DNA from: Rhodosporidiobolus odoratus
Lineage: Eukaryota > Basidiomycota > Microbotryomycetes > Sporidiobolales > Sporidiobolaceae
Direction of reading: 5' to 3'
Length of the DNA: 64,000 bases
NCBI GenBank assembly: GCA_034387635.1
Contig: JAOANU010000001.1
Span: forward strand, 992,001 to 1,056,000
The translations under genes and the position numbers were made by a program. Each line of letters begins with the position of its first letter. Within the stretch, counting starts at the first letter, position 1. Positions 21,426 to 32,393 of this stretch are shown one piece after another. The notes under the pieces are model-generated. The model had not been told where the DNA came from and made no database searches. It worked only from the letters and a program-made list of their open reading frames with translations.

Positions 21426-23461
21426 TCAGATGAACTGTAGAGGAGAGAGACCGTGAGATGAGCGTCGATGCAGACAGGAGGCAAAACGAGTGAGAGAGAC
21501 ATCGGCTTACTTCGTCATCACTCATGAACTCATCCTCCTCTCCCGCCTCAAGCTGATCCGCCAGCTCCGCAAAGTCAACCTTGTAACGGAGCAATCCACC
21601 GATACCACCGAAGCCCTTCACGAACTGACTACCCTCCTGGGATCGGTTGGTAATAAACTCGAGCTCGGCACCGAAGTCGGTGTACTTCTCGGAGAACCAC
21701 TCGAGGAGGTTGACCGGTTCCGCCGCCTGTTCCATCTCGAGACCGGTAGCCGAGTCGATGAACTTGGCGCGGTCGACTTCGGAAAGAGCAGCGATACCAC
21801 TAGCAGCGTCGGCCTTGCTGCCGTGAGCGTTGGCGACAGGGGGGGCAGAGGTGTGAATAACGACCTCCTTGCCTTGAGAGTCGCGGAGAGTGTGACGGGT
21901 GACGTCGAGGTTTTCCCACACGATCAGGGTCTCGACTGCGCCCATCTCGAGACCGCGAAGAGTGTCGTCAACACCGAAGCAGTACTTGCCGGAGTCGTGC
22001 GAGATCTCGTCGAAGTATTTCTGGATGAGCCTGCGGGCAGGGAGAAGTGTAAGTGAGGAAGATTCGGGGAGAGGAAGAGACACTCGAACGCACTTCTTCT
22101 CCTGGACAAACTTGACGTTGCTGAGGGACTCAGCAGCAAGCTCGATAGCCTGGTTGAATCCGTTCTCGCCACCGTACGAGACGTCGACGATCTTGATGAC
22201 CTTAGCTACGAGACGACCATCGAACATGTCGGACTGGTTGAGCTCCGTCTTGAAGTCGGCGGAACCAGCCAGGACGAGACCCTGGACGTTGACCTTGTCG
22301 TCCGTGATGAAGTGCTGGACGGCAAGCTCGGCGACTTTTCGGACGTAGTTGTGACGCTTCTCCATACGTAGACGGGCAAAACGAAGGGCAGACTGTCCAC
22401 CACGGCCGTGCTTCTTCGGGAGATCGACGGAGAACTTGTGGATAACCTCACGGGTATTACCAGCAAGAGTACCGAAGAGCGCGCCGTTACCGTCCATGAC
22501 GATGAATCCGAAGCGAGCATCGGACTCGAGAAGCTCGGCAAGGGCTTCGGTGTGGAACTTGTTGTCGCAGAGGTACAGCGAAGTGTTGATGGGCTGTAAG
22601 GGACACAATGTGGGTCAAAGCGATCTAGCGGAGAACGAGCGAGTACGCCGTACCTTGAACGGCTCGAAATCGATGTTGACCTGGGGCGAAAGAAGAACAC
22701 AGTCAGCATTACAGGCGACGGGAAAAAGACAGAGGCAAGCAGACGCACCTTCTTTTCCTTACCCTCGTCCGTCAAGATAGTACCACAGTAGATGATGAGA
22801 CCGTTGGGGGGAGTCTTGCTGTAGAGCTTGAGACGCTGCTGGGTCGAGGTAATGGCGGCAAGGACGGAAAGACGGTTGACGCGAGACTTGATGTTCGAAG
22901 CGGTACCGTATTCTTGCGTGAGCATGCCCTGGAGCTGAGAAATCTGGGAGCTGATGTGTCCAGGATGGGCGAGTCAGTGGTGCGGGAGGAGTACTCTCGA
23001 GCCAGAGAAAAGAGGCGGACCGAGGCGGGGCAATGAGGGAGATCATGCTCGTTCCTGTGTACCAAGCGACGTCAGCACGGCGCAGCAATAACCGATGGAC
23101 TACGCAGACTGACCGGCTCCTCGGGCTGCTTGCAAGCTCTGGACTGCAAGACACCAAAGAAAAAGGGAGTTTCGGGTCAGTCCGTCAATGCATCTGCGTA
23201 CGCTCCTGGTCGTTGCAGGCGAGAGACACAAACATACCCAGCTTCTTCATCCTGCATCAACGGAACAGCCAGGCGACAAGGGGAGACGAGAAAGAGTGTC
23301 AGCGATTCGAGTCCTGCCTTGTGAGTCCCGAAAGTGCTCGTTCCGGCTCTGATGCGGCATCGACCCCGGGAACAGAGGACAACATAGCTCAGCCACAGAC
23401 AGATGAGGACGTACTTCCAGACTGCGATGTTGGCATCTTGTTGCGGGTCACCGGAGGACAT
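21426..23461 (-). CDS. SUP45: Translation termination factor eRF1
   Basis: Class-1 release factor that reads all three stop codons in the ribosomal A site and triggers peptide release, working with eRF3. Nine exons: 23461-23415, 23251-23238, 23143-23114, 23054-23021, 22950-22749, 22680-22654, 22593-22094, 22030-21511 and 21434-21426; 1383 nt, 460 aa (family about 437). Functional motifs: TASNIKS (stop recognition), YLCDNKF matching YxCxxxF, and HGRGGQ, the catalytic GGQ loop. Later [10 protein letters not shown] and the C-terminal eRF3-binding domain end in an acidic [13 protein letters not shown] tail. The N-terminal part is cut into very small exons (14, 30, 34 and 27 nt). The last coding exon has nine bases (FI-stop). 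Start Met precedes SSGDPQQD, in line with family length. Confidence 0.95.
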
Positions 23462-23851
23462 TTTGAAAGGAGAAGTTGAAGGGGAGTTGCTCGTAGAGGA
23501 GGGGAGGAGCTAGGTGCTGGAGTGAGGTGTAGCTGGCCCTGTACGGGATGTGGCTGCTAGACTGAGCCTTTTGAGTAGCGGTAGCGGGCGACAATTCGAC
23601 TCGACACCTCTTGACACAAGAAATGCGCTGACCAGACCTAATCTCGCCAGTCTAAGCTACACTAGCATTACTCTTGTTGGCGTTCTCTCTTCTGCTTACT
23701 TCGAAGCCTTTCACGTGCACGGAGACTTCCTCTACCATTCTTTGCCGGTGCACCGAGTTAGCTCAGAGTACCTTAAAGTGGCGAGGCCGCCATATTACGC
23801 CCCCACCTTCTCGCACCTTTTCCGCTTCGGCACATCGCTACACATGCTCTG
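23462..23851. promoter_or_regulatory. Divergent promoter region, eRF1 and DUF2415 gene
   Basis: 390 nt between two divergent start codons. No strong TATA element. A 100-codon plus-strand frame is present but not supported. The assignment is positional. Confidence 0.4.
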
Positions 23852-26470
23852 ATGCAGCCGTAAGCTGCTCCTCCGAGTCAACACAGGCTACAAATATCTG
23901 AACCCTACACACCCGGCGCGCCCTCCCAGTCAGACGAGCTGACGATCCTTTCCCACTTGATCGGCAGTTCCCGTTCTCTCGTCCTCTCCGAACCATACAG
24001 TACTCGAGCCACTACTACAAGCTCACACCGTACGCTGGTGCTTTATCCCAGTTGAAACAGAACCCGCTCATCCCCTTCCTCCGCAGCTCAACTTCGCGAC
24101 CTTCTCGTCTACACTCCCGAAGCGGGCAATGTGGTCAACACCGTTTGTTACGACTCGTTTTGCAGCGTGGATCTATGGGGAGACCGAGTACCCGAGTATA
24201 CGCCGCTCCGGTTCAGCCCGTCGACTCTGGCATATGGGCTCGGGTTCATAGCGGCAGGAGGACAATCGAGTGAGATTGCTGTCAAGAGCGCTGCTCCTGG
24301 CTCGGACTGGTGCGTACCGATTGCTCCATGTCTGGAGCTGATGCAAACGGATCGTTCCTCGGCAGGTGCCACCAGTACCTGCCCTCTTCTTCTCCCCCAT
24401 CTGCGACCGGCGTTCGCACCTCTTTCGGCGGCTCGATAAACAACTCCGTTTTCATCTCTCCCGTTTCCGGCTCAAAGATGCCTCGACTACTCGTCAGCAA
24501 TAACGATGACAAGATCGCGGTGTTCAGGGTCGATGGACGAGTGCCGGACTACCAGGCAGCAAAACGGCGACGGCTGAAGCAACGGAAAAACGGATGGAGC
24601 GTAGTCGAGGCTAGCTGGGCGGCTGAACGCGGAGATGCAGAGTACGAATGTCCCGGCAGGGTAGGGGAAGAAGACAGGGACGACTCGCCGCCGGTAGAAG
24701 AACAGCCGACTTACGACGCCGGAACGGAATGTCGGGTGGAGCCTCTCTATCACCTCGATGTCCGGCTCAAGACCGCGGTCAATCATTGTTCTGTCTCGCA
24801 AGATGGCACGCGGATGATTGCAGTCGGCGATACGAACGAAGTCCACCTTTTCGACTGCCGATGGTCAGGATACGAACCGGTGCAGACTTTTCGCGCGAGT
24901 AACGATGCGAGCTTCTCAACAGACTGGAGCGATGATGGAGTGACCTTCGCAGTCGCGTCGCAAGGTTCGCCCCCCTTCATCTCCTTCGTCTGTCCAGCGG
25001 ACGTTGTTTAGCTTTTTGCTTCGACAGATGGCTTTGTCCATGTCTACGATGTCCGAAACCTCCCGTCTTCGCAACCTACGCCTTCACAGCCCTCTCCTCG
25101 TAAGCTCGCTGAATTGAAGACAACCCAATCAGGACCGGCGGGAGCCGCGAGGAAGGTCAAGTTCTCGCCTGGAGGAGCAAGGTTGGACGGGGGTCTACTG
25201 GCTTTCACTGAGGTGCGTCCGCGCCCGTCATATGCGAGTCCTTCACATAAGGCTCATATCCCTTCGTGAGGAATAGCACCGCAACCGCGTCCACATCGTA
25301 GATGCTCGCACCTTCGAACTGTACCAAGTACTCGACGTCCCCTTTTCCTCTCCGTTGACCGACGCCTACCCACCGCCTCTTCGACCACGACCACAACCGC
25401 CGCCTCGAACATACCGCCTTCTTCGTCCGCCGCTATCTCGCCTTACCTCGACCCTTACAGCCGCAAGCGGGACTCGCACGCCTAAGGATGAAGTCGAGCG
25501 CGATGAGCTGGAGAGAGAAATGCGGTTGCGGACGGAGAGGCGACTCAGAGAGGAGGAGAGGCGCATGCGGGAGCAAGCTAGGGAGGAAAGGAGGGTTGCG
25601 ATGGAACTGGAACGAGCGAGGCGGGTAGAGGAGGATGACGAGAGTGAAGAAGAGGAAGATGATGACGACGAAGACGACGAAGAGGAGGAGGAGGAGGAGG
25701 AAGGAGCGGAAATTTACGACGTGGGCGAGGATGGAGAAGCGGAGCATGAGCTGCAAGTCGAGAACGCCGAACTTTTCGGAAGCGGCGAGGTCGATGTGGA
25801 GCAAATGGATCAGGAGCCTGACTTCCCAACGTCGTCGGCGAGCGGGAGGCAACAAGGAGAAGACGATGATTCTAGCTCGGCTGAATCAAGTGTCAATACG
25901 ACTCGACCACGCCGATTTGACCGACCTAGCATCGCGACTACGAGACCCCAGGACAGTAGACCCGGCGTATCTCTAACGCGGCCTGAAACAGCCCTGCCCG
26001 CGTTACTCGGTCAACCCGAGTCCGCCTCCCTCTTCCCGCCTACAATTGTGACCCCGGCCGTCCGACGCAACTTTAGCGGCTACTCTCCATTGCACCCTAG
26101 CGCTCCGCGGTCCACGGTCCCGTCTTACGCTTCTCCGACAACCTTCAGCAGTAATACCACTCGCGGCGGACCCAGCTTATACTACTCGACCTACCTCCCC
26201 TCCTCCTTCCCGTCCTCTTTCGCCGCATCAGCACTGCATAACCCTCCCTCGTCGGTCCCCTCTATTCCTTCAATCTTTTCTGCGCCGCTTAACACAACAT
26301 ACCACTCCACCTCGGCCTTCTTCCCGCTCGACTCTGCTCCGGGTGACCTTCTCGGACTCGATTGGGACGAGTGGGGAGAAAGGGTGATTGTCGCGACTGG
26401 AGAGAGGGTCTGGGAGTGGGATGTCGATCAGAGGGCGAGGAGGGGTAGGGGGGACTGGGGGACACGGTGA
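23852..26470 (+). CDS. WD40-like DUF2415 family protein
   Basis: Fungal WD-repeat-like protein with a C-terminal DUF2415-type segment; biochemical role not known to me. Six exons: 23852-23859, 23887-24029, 24087-24309, 24366-24964, 25028-25212 and 25277-26470; 2352 nt, 783 aa, in phase throughout. The propeller-like part has HPQLRDLLVYTPEAG, LVSNNDDKIAVFRVDG, VNHCSVSQDGTRMIAVGD, FSTDWSDDGVTFAVAS and DGFVHVYDVRNLP. A charged helix (residues about 440-490) and a very acidic run (25640-25700, mostly Glu/Asp) form a linker. The end, LDWDEWGERVIVATGERVWE then WDVDQRARRGRG, is the DUF2415-like motif. The first coding exon has only eight bases and is needed to supply an ATG in frame; the alternative is a later Met with loss of the N-terminal block. 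Confidence 0.75.
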
Positions 26471-26901
26471 GCCAAGAGCTTGGTGGAGGAACAGTACAGG
26501 GTCCTTTCGCTTTTTCTGCATCATCCTTTTCCTGGCGTTATCACCTGTTTGTACTCTACTGACGTCCTGCTGATGTACCAACATGCTGCAACTCACTCTC
26601 GTTGACTCCTTTGGTGTATTGGCCGGGCATGTCCCGGGACGATCACCGCAGAGATCGAGAGAGGTCAGCCTTTTCTACTTCGTTCTGCTGCTGCTACCCA
26701 GCTTATCTACCTTTTGCGTGTCGCAGACTTGTACATATCTCGCTAGGGCTTGTCGAGAGCCGGCTGCTTGAGACGGTACGCACACAACGCCAGCCCGGGA
26801 CCGCACGCTGTGTAAACATCACTCGCAGGCCATCATCGCAATTAACGACCGTTGTTTGCCGGACTCGAGCCGCCAACATACCGGTGCCTCGACTGCACAG
26901 C
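26471..26901. other. Intergenic, no gene seen
   Basis: About 430 nt, the 3' side of the DUF2415 gene and the 5' side of family copy C. Open plus-strand frames run through without recognisable motifs. Confidence 0.35.
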
Positions 26902-28351
26902 ATGTCTGACTTCAAACCTCCAACCCTTACCTTACGAGTACTAGCGTCACCTGGCCTCGCCTCCTCTCGTCGACGACCGCCGGCATCCCGGACTCTCCCA
27001 CTGCCGAAGCTGAAGCTGTCACTCTCTGCTTCCTCACTCATCAACATGTCTCGCGTCGAACGCAGTCCAGTACGGCGTGAAGTTTCCGCTGCGAATTCGA
27101 ATCCCGCCTCATCGCCGCGGATCACTTGGTTGGATACCGTCAGAGTCGGACACGATGTTCAGTCGGGCTGGCATCGCATCAGACAAGAGGATTCGACGCT
27201 TTCCAAACAGCCACCTTACATCGCTGGTCAGTTTTTTCTCATGGTCGCTACCATCAGATGTTTAGTTTCACGTTCCAGTGCTGATCGCGGACATTTGCCT
27301 TGGTTCGCATAGGCCCAGGCGCCCTCGCAGCGCAGTACTGGCTGCTGCATCAAGAGGGACACGAGGTGGCACCGCATCTGTGTGTCCCGTTTTTGAACGC
27401 AACAGGTGAACCATCTAGGATGGCAAGGCCTATCCTCGAGCCCAACCTGACTGAATATCGTTGACGGTTAATTCTGACAGCCGCTTGATCTTTTCTACAT
27501 ACGCCATCCCATGCACGACCTCGATCAAGATCAGATCAGCAATGCAAAGGCCAGGATCACCACACTCTTCGCGACCAGCCGAAATTTCAATGGTGAACCG
27601 GTGCAGTACAGGCTACTCTTGCATACTCACTTACCCAGCGAGGGCGTCGAAACGCACAGCCCATTCGAGAAGCATGTTCTTGAAGGTTTGGAAGCCGGAC
27701 CCTGTGTTGTCTGGGTACTACGACCTGCCGCCAACCTCTTCTTCTCTGCCTTGCATCTGGCTCGCTGCGTTACACTCGATCGAATCCTCCCGCCTTCCGT
27801 CGACGTCCATCGGATGTTTTTCACAATCAAAGGTTATCACGAGGAGTATTTGCACGTGCACGTGGACCCGCCCGTTTCAATCGCTCATCTAGAGAGGGTT
27901 CAAGCGGAGATGTCCTCAACCATGTGGGACCGAGCCGCTGTCTTCCTCTCGCATCTCGGGAGAGCAGATTATAATCGCGTTGTAGACACCCTCCACGGGG
28001 TGACAAACTTACCCGAGATCTGTGCAAGCGCTGCGCAATGGGAGAGGCCGCACGGGGATAATGCGTTGCTCGCGCAGTTGACGAGGCAGTACGAAAGGGC
28101 TTACGAGTGGTTGTTGGAACGCTGGTTGGAGGTACGCAGCAGCATTTTCATCAGCCGTCTCGTACTGACAAGGACTGTTGTGCAGCGCCCATTCGACCCG
28201 GCCGTGGAGGTAAGTTAACTCTGTTGTGAGTTCTCCCGCGTGCTGACGGTCTCCTCGATAGCACTACCCGTCTGAGTCCCTCGCGAAGCGCTCATACTCT
28301 CCTTTCCTGCCCCAACCTCGTTGGAACTTTGGTCACCAGCAGGGTTTCTGA
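26902..28351 (+). CDS. Unrecognised three-copy family, copy C
   Basis: Third member of the family at 15096 and 17134. Exons: 26902-27226, 27313-27405, 27481-28131, 28186-28209 and 28262-28351. Aligned blocks: RITWLDTVRVGHDVQ then SGWHRIR, GPGALAAQYWLLHQEGHE, VLRPAANLFFSALHLARCV, MWDRAAVFLSHLGRADYN, YEWLLERWLE, RPFDPAVE and SESLAKRSYSPFLPQPRW. The 24-nt penultimate exon has the same length as in copy A. The long third exon runs 217 codons without a stop, so this is the best-preserved copy. One junction (27405 to 27481) is off by one base: the donor leaves phase 1 whereas the homologous frame needs phase 0. ATG 26902 is the upstream option; ATG 27045 is closer to where similarity begins. No domain, signal or membrane segment is recognised. 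Confidence 0.6.
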
Positions 28352-29694
28352 TACGGGCTGTTTGGGGGGTATCAGGGAGGGGCGTATCGGTATGCGGGCT
28401 TATGTAACGCTAAGGCGTATATCTGCTCACGCGAGCATGCAGAGCAAGCGGGAGGCGCGTATTCAACTCTGGACTGAGAAGGTCGAACCAGGCAAAGCAG
28501 CCGGTATGTAGGTCGTGCGGCGTTGTCTCCACTAGTCCAGGGCAGGTGAACGACAGCAGCAGACGGAAGGTTTGTCCTTCGCACGCGTCTCTCCACGCAT
28601 GTAAGCTCACATGAAGGCCATGATACAGCCGCTGTCGAACTCAGCGCATTTCGGTGTCGCCCCTGCCTACTCTTACTGCCAGCTCTGGCCCTCCCACCCG
28701 TCCCGGAAGACACCTTCGCTGTCCTGTAAGTGCAGCGTTGCGTCGCCAACCTTGCTGCTTGCTGAAAGCTTGATAGCCGAAACTTGGTTCCCTGAAGATC
28801 GAAAGCCTATGTATGCCTGTCGTCGGGAGACTGTACTGGTCATATACGGGACAGTGACCTATCGCGTCTCCCGACTCGCGGATTTGCGGCCCTTCGTTGA
28901 GCCCGTGGAAAGGGTGGAAGCGGAAAGCACAACTTCTCAAAAGCGAGGCGACCGAGGCCAGCGGCGTGTGAGCTGAGAGGCGACTACGCGCAGCACGGAG
29001 GCAAGGGTGACGGTTTCCCAGGTAAGGAGCGAGTCTTGAGACAGGCGACACAGTACGGCGCAGCGGAAAGAAGAAGGGGAAAAGCGATTCACGAACTTCT
29101 TCATCTGTCCACCCTTGGGTGAACGGTCGATGTACGACTGTGTTTCTGATACGAAGAACATTATCGACGCAGGTAGATTCAAGCGCCCAACGTTACTCAA
29201 GAAGGAAGAGGATGCTGTTGCTAGCTAGCTGGAGGAAAAACGCACCTCTCGCCCCGAACCGTCTCGCCTCGTTCGAGCATAACATCAAGCAGCGCAAACT
29301 AATGTCATGAACAACTCACAATACTGCCGCAAAGCAGGCGTAGGCTTCCGCACTCGCCCTCTCTCCAGCCCCTTCCCCACCCCACCTCAAGTTTCAGTGG
29401 ACGACGAAAAAGTTATAAATGCGATTGGGTGGAGCTGGCAGCGGCGAGGCTTCGTCAGTCACTTCTGATCAATCACGGTAGCGGTATCTGCAGTAGCAAG
29501 GGAGCTAGGAGCCATGACGACAGAGTCAACCTCGCCTGGTTTCGCCGTCCTTCGTCTCAAAAGCCTCACACCGCTGCCGTGACTTTGACGCTTCCCCTAC
29601 ATACTCCTTGCCCCTCACTGTACCGCGCTTGCCCGTTCTCTTGTTCCCTCCGCCGGCGTAAACCCCCATCTCCGGCTTCTCCATCTCACTCGGC
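28352..29694. other. Long gap with weak coding-like frames
   Basis: 1.34 kb between copy C and pyridoxal kinase. A plus-strand frame at 28611-28976 contains a polar segment (TVTYRVSRLADLRPFVEP) following a possible intron with a GTAAGT donor near 28717. A minus-strand frame is open from about 29215 to 28641 with a segment HRPFTQGWTDEEVRESL. These overlap, so at most one can be real. A TTATAAAT element lies at about 29413. I cannot support a gene. Confidence 0.3.
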
Positions 29695-31189
29695 ATGGCC
29701 CAACCCAATCTCACACAAGAGAAACGAGTGCTGTCGGTACAGAGTCACGTTGTTAGCGGGTATGTAGGTAAGGCCACCTTTTCTTCATGCCCGCGCCAGC
29801 TCTCGCTAAACCATTCCACATCTTAGGCAACAAGGCGGCTACATTTCCCCTTCAGCTTCTCGGCTGGGAGGTAGACGCTGCACTGACAGTATCGTTCAGC
29901 AATCACACTGTCAGTCGCGCTTTTCGTAGTCGTCGTGTTTGCGTCGCAAGGGGACGCCGTGTATGACCCGCGATTTTGAGCTGATTCGCTTCTCTCCTTC
30001 CTTTCCATCACTTCTCTCCCCCTCGTCGCATACCCTGTCCTCGCACACTCTGCCGTGGCTTGTCCCCTCGACTTCCCTATGATAACCTCCTCACCGCAAC
30101 TCATCTCGACCTGATCTCGCCGACTTCGTTCCTCGCGCAAATTTCCTTGATTTAAGGGTCCGCGTAATTCGCTCTCATGCGCCCCTGAGCCTGCCTAGCT
30201 GACTCTATTTCGCGATCCTACAGGCTACGGTCGATGGGGTGGCTCAAAGTTTGATGCAGCACACCTAGAAGATGTCTTCAGCGCCCTCGATGTATGCTGA
30301 GCCTGTTTGTGTACCTCGAGCTCAGAAACTGACCATGCTTCCTTGACAGGCGAACGGTCTGCTCCGACAGTCTCATCTGCTGACGGGCTACGTGCCGGGT
30401 GCCGACGCGCTCAAGGTCGTCGTGCGAGCGGTCGACCGCCTTCGAGCCATCAACCCTTCCCTGGTCTACGTCCTCGACCCGGTTATGGGCGACGACGGCC
30501 GCATATACGTCTCAGAGTCTGTCATTCCGATCTACAAGGCGCTGCTACCTCGAGCGACCTGCGCGACGCCTAACTATTTCGAAGCTGAGCTTCTCACCGA
30601 CGTCAAGATTCTCGACGCCGCAACGCTGCAGCTGGCACTACGCACATTCCACGAACGGTACCGCATCCCCAACATCGTCATATCGGCGGTCTCATTGCCG
30701 GCATCGGAATTCGCCAAGCTCGGGTTCATCGATCCGTCAGCGACAAACGACGCTGGTTACATGCAATCTCGCATGCTCGTCTGCGCCGGCTCGTCCATCG
30801 TCTCGTCTCCGGGCGAGCCTTTGGTGACCCGATCCTTCGGCATCGCCTTTCCCGAATTGGCGGAGCACTACGAAGGCGTCGGCGATGTCTTCTCCTCTCT
30901 CGTCCTCGGCCGGTTCCCCGACGCTTCTGATCCAGCCTTCGCGGCGCACCCCGTCTCCCCCCTGGCGCGCACGGTCGAGCTTGCTATCGGTTCGTTGCAA
31001 GGCATTCTCGCTCGCACGCGGCAGCACGCCGTCACTCTCGCAAGAGGCCGCCCCGACCTCATCGTTCCCCGAGAAGGCGAAAGCGCCGAGGAACGCGTTC
31101 GTCGACTGCGAACCGTCGAGCTTCGACTGGTTCAGAGCCAGCGGGAGATCCTCGACCCCGATGTCGCCTACCGCGCCGTGCCTTTCTGA
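29695..31189 (+). CDS. BUD16: Pyridoxal kinase
   Basis: Cytosolic kinase of the salvage pathway that phosphorylates pyridoxal/pyridoxine to the vitamin B6 coenzyme form. Exons 29695-29767, 29827-29909, 30224-30291 and 30350-31189, about 354 aa. Family motifs in order: [20 protein letters not shown] (substrate-binding start), SNHT followed by [22 protein letters not shown] (metal/ATP region), [11 protein letters not shown] and [15 protein letters not shown], the position of the GTGD-type anion hole with catalytic Asp. The order and spacing match yeast Bud16 and bacterial PdxY/PdxK. The exon 2 to exon 3 join is one base out of phase: the frame needs an extra G to give TGYGRW. That suggests a missed base, an unusual splice site or a real lesion. 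Confidence 0.85.
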
Positions 31190-32393
31190 GTATCAAGTCA
31201 CCGTCGGCCTTCCGTTACGCCGTGCAAGTTGTTGCCGTTCCAACCTGTTGTCTATACTATCGGTTCGTCTCTCTCTCCCTCTCTCCCTCTCTCCCTCCCT
31301 ATCCTTCTAGACGACGACGACGAGCAAAGAAGGCCACGCAGCGCGAGATGAGCAACCAGTGTCGCCCCTATCTGAATTATTTCATGAGCGATTGACCTAT
31401 TCGACGTTCCAAACCGTCATTTTTCTGAGGCTACTGTGGCCTTCTTCCGTCGTCGTCGTTGTTAACATCAGACTTTACCTTGCACTCGCTGACTCTGGTG
31501 ATCTTCCGTCGACACACAGGTTCTCCACTGCATCGCAATACCCCTGCATGTCTCCGTCAACATCGTCGTTCTCCCCTGTGGTGAGCCTCTTCTACTCTTG
31601 AACTAGGCCGCCTCGTCACCGACGAGCAGCTGTCTTGCGCCATGACGACGACTTCACTTCCATGCTAAAACGCACGCCTATAAAGGGCAATGACGAGTAC
31701 CAGTGTATTCAATCTAAGAACGGCTATCGGAGCGCATCAACCTACCGGCACTTGTGGGTTCGTCGAAGCGGAGACTGACTCTTTTGGTTCCACCTCCCTC
31801 GCCTCACAGGTCTTGCAGTTTTACCTTCGCCAGTCCGGGAGATGAAGCGGCGCTTAGAGCTTTGAGGTGCAATACTAGATCAACCCATTATCGTTTTCTT
31901 CGCCGCGGTTACTTGGGCTCTGTCTCGTTTCTCCCGAGCGTCACTGCTCTGCTTCCTTCAGCTTTTGCCTGGCTCGTTTTTATCATCCTACTTGAAGCCG
32001 CTGTTGGCGACCTCGAAGGCAGACTGCGCGGTTTGTTGGAAAGGTGCAACGAGCGCGCGAAACTGTCTTACGCCGTGTCTAGCTCTGCTCAAAAGTGCTT
32101 GCTGCAGGATCCCTCGTACGGCTTCGCTTGCACGTGAGTGACAGCAGGTCAATCGGGGGAAAAGAAAGCACGGTCGAGCGCGAAGCGTCCGAGTCGTTCC
32201 TACACCGCTCGATCAGCTCTGAAGATTGCTGGTGATAGCTTGAGCGCTAGCAACACATTCCAGCCAGCTACTTGCGAAGTCTTAGCCTCCGCCGCCTGTC
32301 GAAGCGCGACCTCCGACTTGATCTCCCTCGACTTGCTGCAACTGCCCGCTTTCACCTCAGACACCAGCCTGAGCTCCCGAACAACTCCACGCA
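31190..32393. other. Intergenic region upstream of UTP12
   Basis: 1.2 kb containing the 3' side of pyridoxal kinase, a CT-rich microsatellite and the UTP12 promoter. A 127-codon plus-strand frame (31754-32137) with one hydrophobic stretch (SAFAWLVFIILLEAAVG) starts at an ATG but has no recognisable relatives and may be chance. Confidence 0.35.
31267..31300 (+). repeat. CT-rich microsatellite
   Basis: An imperfect CTCTCTCC/CCCTCT tandem tract of about 34 nt shortly downstream of the pyridoxal kinase stop codon. Simple-sequence repeat, probably in the 3' UTR. Confidence 0.8.

Noticed and set aside
27088..27115. Second TTCGAATCCCG resembling a tRNA T-loop
   Set aside because: No matching 5' half of the T-stem, and it lies inside coding exon 1 of family copy C.
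31754..32137. 127-codon plus-strand frame with one hydrophobic stretch
   Set aside because: In the UTP12 upstream region; no homology or codon pattern to support it.
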